NCBI RefSeq assembly: GCF_009193255.1
Contig: NZ_WACG01000007.1
Span: forward strand, 151,637 to 215,636
DNA: 64,000 bases
Direction of reading: 5' to 3'
DNA from: Arthrobacter koreensis
Lineage (GTDB): Bacteria > Actinomycetota > Actinomycetes > Actinomycetales > Micrococcaceae
The notes under the pieces are model-generated. The model was not told the origin of the DNA, made no database searches, and saw nothing but the letters and a program-made list of their open reading frames with translations. A program made the translations under genes and the position numbers. How positions within the stretch are numbered: position 1 is the stretch's first letter; every line of letters begins with the position of its first letter. Shown piece after piece: positions 59,895 to 64,000 of the stretch.

Positions 59895-62162
59895 ATGCCT
59901 GAAGAGTCTTCGGCCCACACGGAGCTGGAAAACGAGCGCCAGTACGTAGCTGGCCTGTACCACCGGCTTGATGAGCTGCGCGATGAAAAACGTGAGCAGC
60001 TGGCCCAGGTGCGCCGCAGCCACTCCGCGGGGTCGCACCAGAACCGTTCCGAACGCGACGCGTTCGCAACCATGTATGAAGACCGCCTCGCGCAGCTCAT
60101 GGCCGTCGATGACCGCCTGGTCTTTGGCAGGCTGGACCTCGACGACGGCGAGACCCGCTACATCGGGCGCATCGGCCTCTCCACTGCGGACCTGCAGCGG
60201 CTCATGGTGGACTGGCGTGCACCGGAAGCGGGCACCTTCTACCAGGCAACGGCCTTCGAGCGGCAGGGCGTGCGCCGCCGCCGTCACCTGATGCTCAAGG
60301 GCCGCGAGGTCCAGGGGCTCGAAGACGACGTGCTGGACTACTCCATGCTCGAAGAAGGCCAGGACCTGCAGGGTGAAGGTGCCCTGCTGGCCGCGCTGAA
60401 CTCGAAGCGCACCGGACAGATGTCGGACATCGTCGGTACCATCCAGGCCGAACAGGACCGGATCATCCGCGCGCCGCTGCCCGGAACCCTGGTAGTCCAG
60501 GGCGGGCCGGGCACCGGCAAGACCGCCGTCGCGCTGCACCGCGCCGCGTACCTGCTTTACACCCACCGCGAACGGCTGAAGTCCGCCGGCGTGCTGCTGG
60601 TGGGACCGTCCAACGCCTTCATCCGCTACATCGAACGCGTGCTTCCCTCCCTGGGCGAGACCGGCGTCGTCATGTCGAGCCTTGGCCAGCTGATGCCGGG
60701 CATCGCGGCCACCGCTGAAGAGTCTGCCGAAGCGGCGGAGATCAAGGGACGGCTGTCCATGGCCGACGTCGTTGCCCGCGCCGTCGCGAACCGGCAGCGC
60801 AACTTCACCGAGCCGCGCCGCCTGAACATCGAAGGCACATGGGTCACCCTGACACCCAAGCAGGTCTCCCGCGCAAGGGACCGTGCCCGTGCCACGGGCA
60901 AGCCGCACAATGAGGCACGCGTGACGTTCGTGAAGATCCTGCTGCGCGAACTTACCGACCAGATGACCGAAATCCTGGAAGAGTCGGCCGGCGCCGGCAA
61001 CAGCACGGACCGCGCGTACCTGGCCGAGGACGTGCGCAGCTCGCGCGACGTGCGGGTGGCCCTGAACCTGTGCTGGATGCCGCTGACGCCGGAGAAGCTC
61101 ATCAGCGAGCTCTTCAGCAAACCGGGCCAGCTGGAAGCTGCCGCACCGGAACTGACCGATGCGGAGCGTGAGGCGCTGCGTCGCAGCCCGGACGCGCCGT
61201 GGACCGAAGCCGACGTTCCGCTGCTCGACGAAGCCGCAGAACTGCTCGGTGAACTGGACGCCTCCGCCGGCCGGGACAGCGCAGCACTGGAAGAAGCCCG
61301 CAAGCGGGACCTCGCGAACGCCGAACGGGCCATCGAGAACACTGAAGGCTTCCTGGAAGACTCGGGCGCCCACGGCATCCTCTCCGCGGAGGACCTGGCC
61401 AACCACAACATGGCCACCGAGCAGCGGCTCACCGCCGCGGACCGCGCCGCCGTGGACCGCACCTGGGCCTTCGGTCATGTGGTGGTGGACGAGGCGCAGG
61501 AACTCTCCGCCATGCAGTGGCGCCTGCTGATGCGCCGCTGCCCGCTGAAGTCCTTCACCGTGGTTGGCGACATAGCCCAGACCTCCTCGGCGGCCGGAGC
61601 CACGTCCTGGCAGCAGGCGCTGGATCCGTTCGTGGGGGAGCGGTGGACGCTGGAGGAGCTGACGGTCAATTACCGCACGCCCGCCCAGATCGCCGAGGCC
61701 GCGGTCCGCATGGCCAATGCCGCCGGCCTGGTGGTCTCCGCCCCCAAGGCCGTCCGTGAAGGCCTGTGGGCGCCCTTCCTGGACGAGGTGCCGCAGGGAG
61801 GCCTGCTGCCGCGGCTGCTCGAGACGCTGCCGGAGGACCTCGCCGCGATCGAGGGCGGCCTGCTGGCCGTCATCACCGAGGACCACCGGCTGGAGCAGGT
61901 CCGCGAGGAGGTAACTGCCGTGTACGGGAACCGGGTCGGTACCGGTGCCGGCGGCCTGAGCCAGGACATCGTGGTGATTTCGCCGCGGGAGGCCAAGGGC
62001 CTGGAGTTCGACGCCGTCGTCATCCTTGAACCGTCCGAACTGCTCACCGCAGCTGCCGGCAAGGTAGGCGATCTGTACGTTGCCATGACCCGTCCCACGC
62101 AGCGCCTTCGACTTATTGCGGAGCACGGCATCCCGGCGGGCATCGACGGCAGCGAATCCTGA
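59895..62162 (+). CDS. HelD-like UvrD/Rep-family helicase
   Basis: 755 aa superfamily 1 ATPase. Walker A is GGPGTGKT (residues 203-210), preceded by LPGTLVVQ and followed by AVALHRAAYLLYTH. The N-terminal coiled-coil arm (about residues 10-70, Glu/Arg-rich) is the part that enters RNA polymerase in HelD proteins. VVDEAQELSAMQWRLLMRR is Walker B, and TVNYRTPAQIA and VAMTRPTQRLRLI are motifs V and VI. HelD releases stalled RNA polymerase and can shield it from rifamycins. No rifamycin-associated element was seen before it. Confidence 0.88.
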   Translation: MPEESSAHTELENERQYVAGLYHRLDELRDEKREQLAQVRRSHSAGSHQNRSERDAFATMYEDRLAQLMAVDDRLVFGRLDLDDGETRYIGRIGLSTADLQRLMVDWRAPEAGTFYQATAFERQGVRRRRHLMLKGREVQGLEDDVLDYSMLEEGQDLQGEGALLAALNSKRTGQMSDIVGTIQAEQDRIIRAPLPGTLVVQGGPGTGKTAVALHRAAYLLYTHRERLKSAGVLLVGPSNAFIRYIERVLPSLGETGVVMSSLGQLMPGIAATAEESAEAAEIKGRLSMADVVARAVANRQRNFTEPRRLNIEGTWVTLTPKQVSRARDRARATGKPHNEARVTFVKILLRELTDQMTEILEESAGAGNSTDRAYLAEDVRSSRDVRVALNLCWMPLTPEKLISELFSKPGQLEAAAPELTDAEREALRRSPDAPWTEADVPLLDEAAELLGELDASAGRDSAALEEARKRDLANAERAIENTEGFLEDSGAHGILSAEDLANHNMATEQRLTAADRAAVDRTWAFGHVVVDEAQELSAMQWRLLMRRCPLKSFTVVGDIAQTSSAAGATSWQQALDPFVGERWTLEELTVNYRTPAQIAEAAVRMANAAGLVVSAPKAVREGLWAPFLDEVPQGGLLPRLLETLPEDLAAIEGGLLAVITEDHRLEQVREEVTAVYGNRVGTGAGGLSQDIVVISPREAKGLEFDAVVILEPSELLTAAAGKVGDLYVAMTRPTQRLRLIAEHGIPAGIDGSES

Positions 62163-62175
62163 TAATTTAGAAGGC

Positions 62176-63501
62176 GTGCCACAGAATACCCAGACCTCCG
62201 AGGGCCTTGCTGCCCAGCAGAACGATCCGAGCTTTGCCAATATCTGGCAGGAACTGAAATGGCGTGGGCTGATCAAGCTCTCCACCGATGAGGCGGAACT
62301 TGAAAAGCTGCTCGCCGGGGATCCGGTCACGTATTACTGCGGCTTCGACCCCACCGCGCCCAGCCTCCACCTTGGCAACCTCGTCCAGCTGCTGACCATG
62401 AGACGCCTCCAGCTGGCCGGCCACCGGCCCCTGGCCCTGGTGGGCGGCTCCACCGGCCTGGTCGGCGATCCGCGCCCGACGGCGGAACGCACCATGAACA
62501 CCAAGGAGACGGTGAATGAGTGGGTTGGCTACCTGCAGGGACAGGTGCAGCGTTTCCTGAGCTTTGAGGGTGAAAACTCCGCCCGCATGGTGAACAACCT
62601 GGACTGGACGGCGCCGATGAGCGCCATCGACTTCCTCCGCGACATCGGTAAGCACTTCCGGGTGGGCACCATGATCAAGAAGGAAATTGTTGCCTCCCGC
62701 CTGAACTCAGACGACGGTATTTCCTACGCCGAGTTCAGTTACCAGGTGCTGCAGGGCATGGATTACCTCCAGCTCTTCCGCGACTACAACTGCGTCCTTG
62801 AAACCGGCGGTTCGGACCAGTGGGGCAACCTGACCTCCGGCACCGAACTGGTGCGCAAGGTGGAAGGCGCCACGGTCCACGCGCTGGGCACCCCGCTGAT
62901 CACCAACTCCGACGGCACCAAGTTCGGCAAGAGCGAAGGCAACGCCGTGTGGCTGGACGGGTCCATGACCAGCCCCTACGCCATGTTCCAGTTCTGGCTG
63001 AACACCGCCGACGCCGACGTCATCGACCGGATGAAGGTCTTCACCTTCCGCACGAAGGCAGAGATTGAAGAACTTGAGCGCTCGGTGAAGGAAGCCCCGC
63101 ACAAGCGGGAGGCGCAGCGCGCCCTTGCGTACGACGTGACCTCCCTGGTGCACGGCGTCGACGCGACTGAGAAGGTCATCGCTGCCTCGGCAGCACTGTT
63201 CGGTCAGGGATCGCTCGAAGAACTGGATGAAGCGACCCTCACCGCCGCCACCGCTGAACTGCCGCGGGCCGAGGTGGCTTCGGACGGCCTGGGCGTTATC
63301 GACCTGCTGGTGGCCACCGGACTCTCGAAGACCAACTCGGAGGCACGGCGGACCATCACCGAAGGCGGTGCCTACGTGAACAACCGCAAGGTCACCGGAA
63401 TCGATGAAGTTGTTACTGCGTCCGAACTACTGCACGGCAAGTACCTTCTGCTGCGGCGCGGCAAGCGGAACCTCGCCACTGCGGTGGTTGCAGGAGAGTA
63501 G
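62176..63501 (+). CDS. tyrS: Tyrosyl-tRNA synthetase
   Basis: 441 aa from GTG at 62176; other in-frame starts reach back into the helicase gene and are not needed. The class I HIGH equivalent HLGN is at residues 65-68 in CGFDPTAPSLHLGNLV, and KFGKSEGNAVWLD is the KMSKS equivalent. A C-terminal S4 RNA-binding domain (about 375-435) follows. It ends just before a strong terminator. Confidence 0.96.
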   Translation: MPQNTQTSEGLAAQQNDPSFANIWQELKWRGLIKLSTDEAELEKLLAGDPVTYYCGFDPTAPSLHLGNLVQLLTMRRLQLAGHRPLALVGGSTGLVGDPRPTAERTMNTKETVNEWVGYLQGQVQRFLSFEGENSARMVNNLDWTAPMSAIDFLRDIGKHFRVGTMIKKEIVASRLNSDDGISYAEFSYQVLQGMDYLQLFRDYNCVLETGGSDQWGNLTSGTELVRKVEGATVHALGTPLITNSDGTKFGKSEGNAVWLDGSMTSPYAMFQFWLNTADADVIDRMKVFTFRTKAEIEELERSVKEAPHKREAQRALAYDVTSLVHGVDATEKVIAASAALFGQGSLEELDEATLTAATAELPRAEVASDGLGVIDLLVATGLSKTNSEARRTITEGGAYVNNRKVTGIDEVVTASELLHGKYLLLRRGKRNLATAVVAGE

Positions 63502-63510
63502 AACGTCGAT

Positions 63511-63552
63511 GGACGAGGCCGGTTCCCAGCGGGAGCCGGCCTCGTCCCGTTT
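63511..63552 (+). terminator. Terminator after tyrS
   Basis: A 16-bp stem pairs 63512-63527 with 63531-63546 (GACGAGGCCGGTTCCC and near-complement, one G-U), with a 3-base loop, then CCGTTT. It lies 10 bp after the stop. Confidence 0.85.
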
Positions 63553-63662
63553 GGGAACCCCGCCTCTTTTTGTGCGGAGCCGGGTCCCGGCCTTCCTGTG
63601 CGGAGCGGGGGAGGGGAGCCGGGCGGGAGACGGGGCAGTGGACAGCGTCACAGGAGGCTGGC

Positions 63663-63691
63663 TTGCACGGGTGCCGGGCGGTGTGTAAAGT
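63663..63691 (+). promoter_or_regulatory. Candidate rrn promoter P1
   Basis: TTGCAC (63663-63668) and TAAAGT (63686-63691) are separated by exactly 17 bp. This is a fair sigma-A-type promoter for the rRNA operon that should begin beyond the window. Confidence 0.45.
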
Positions 63692-63776
63692 AATTGGAGT
63701 CGCCGCGGTTGGGGCGCCGGAAGCTAGCCTTCCGGAGATCCCGGACGGTGGCTAATCCACACAAAACAAAAGCTGG

Positions 63777-63806
63777 TTCACGGCTCTGCTGTGAAGAAGC
63801 TTCTTT
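63777..63806 (+). terminator. Hairpin with T-run in the rrn leader region
   Basis: TTCACGGC-TCT-GCTGTGAA (63777-63795) is followed within a few bases by a second small palindrome, GAAGCTTC, and TTTTT. It looks like an intrinsic terminator or leader hairpin upstream of a second promoter. Confidence 0.45.
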
Positions 63807-63857
63807 TTCGTGTGGCATTATCTTATTGTTTCGAGCTCTTTCGGTAAATACGCCGAA

Positions 63858-63886
63858 TTGCGGAAAATAAGATGATGGAATATGCT
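63858..63886 (+). promoter_or_regulatory. Candidate rrn promoter P2
   Basis: TTGCGG (63858-63863) and TATGCT (63881-63886) have a 17-bp spacer in an AT-rich stretch. It is a second possible start for the rRNA operon, downstream of the hairpin at 63777. Confidence 0.4.
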
Positions 63887-64000
63887 GGTAAAACACACAG
63901 CGGTGCGAAAAGAAAACAAATATTCTCCTTGAGGGAATGGTTTTCCGAGTAGACCGGATGTGCCTGTTGTTTGAGAACTCAATAGTGTGCCAAGTTTATT

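Larger units (their letters stand above)
63692..64000 (+). other. AT-rich leader region of an rRNA operon
   Basis: No protein gene is present in 63502-64000. From about 63750 the base composition falls sharply in G+C compared with the rest of the window. GTTGTTTGAGAACTCAATAG at 63966-63985 is the boxA-like leader sequence typically found just before 16S rRNA in Arthrobacter-type genomes. A small hairpin, CCGGAAG-CTAGC-CTTCCGG, lies at 63717-63735. The 16S gene itself begins past the end of the window. Confidence 0.8.

Noticed and set aside
59781..62330. Very long open frame on the minus strand opposite the HelD-like gene (849 codons)
   Set aside because: It mirrors the high-GC codon pattern of the plus-strand helicase, has a Gly/Arg/His-rich make-up without domains, and overlaps tyrS and apt. 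A composition artefact.

Overview
This 64 kb window is a high-GC actinobacterial chromosome segment. It most likely comes from a member of the Micrococcaceae (Arthrobacter or a close relative). The reasons are: LexA-type operators of the TCGAA-N-TTCGA kind; DUF3046-recA-recX and miaB-miaA-dapF-hflX-dinG/lexA synteny; a ClgR-type regulator after pgsA-cinA; GTG starts and 4-bp ATGA/GTGA overlaps; an aggregation-promoting-factor (APF)-type transglycosylase pair; and a terminal sequence that looks like the leader of a 16S rRNA operon. The genus is an inference. The window is almost entirely housekeeping. I see no insertion sequence, prophage, CRISPR array, tRNA or defence system.

Layout. 1-3768: end of a sulfite-oxidase-like gene, a CX5R phosphatase, and molybdenum cofactor genes moeA-moaC-mogA-moaE. 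3785-8985: lysine/RNA block (dapB, a small TPR-like membrane protein, a convergent acyltransferase-like membrane protein, dapA, RNase J). 9097-13631: ftsK, pgsA, cinA C-terminal type, clgR-like regulator. 13722-18605: MarR regulator, DUF3046, recA, recX, two secreted transglycosylase paralogues. 18721-28057: miaB, miaA, dapF, rRNA methyltransferase, hflX, dinG-like helicase, lexA and a divergent LysM division-inhibitor candidate. 28134-33697: hisC-hisB-hisH-(51-aa membrane protein)-hisA, sseB-like gene, MFS transporter. 33750-37544: DUF1844 gene, infC (AUU start), rpmI, rplT with a C-terminal extra domain, SpoU methyltransferase. 37595-42000: MFS transporter, Nudix hydrolase, SRPBCC/ArsR pair, an SOS-boxed radical SAM gene, a small HExxH protein. 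42116-48041: pheS, pheT, HAD phosphatase, quinone reductase. 48193-56833: complete arginine cluster argCJBDFRGH. 56937-63501: PNPOx-family gene, a frameshifted SRPBCC gene, mpg, apt, helD-like helicase, tyrS. 63502-64000: terminator, AT-rich rRNA promoter/leader; the 16S gene lies just beyond the end.

How it fits together. A DNA-damage network links recA, lexA, the LysM protein and the radical SAM gene through five LexA-type boxes. Arginine synthesis is controlled by argR, encoded inside its own operon, with tandem ARG-like boxes before argC. The infC-rpmI-rplT operon has a structured leader and a non-canonical start.

Most noteworthy signals: a 56-bp palindromic intergenic element present twice with covarying or wobble arms; ribosomal protein L20 fused to a sunset-like domain; a LexA box abutting the start codon of a radical SAM gene; tandem duplications that copy stop codons at two gene ends; and a homopolymer frameshift that joins an SRPBCC gene in frame to mpg. 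No clearly new multi-gene system is visible.
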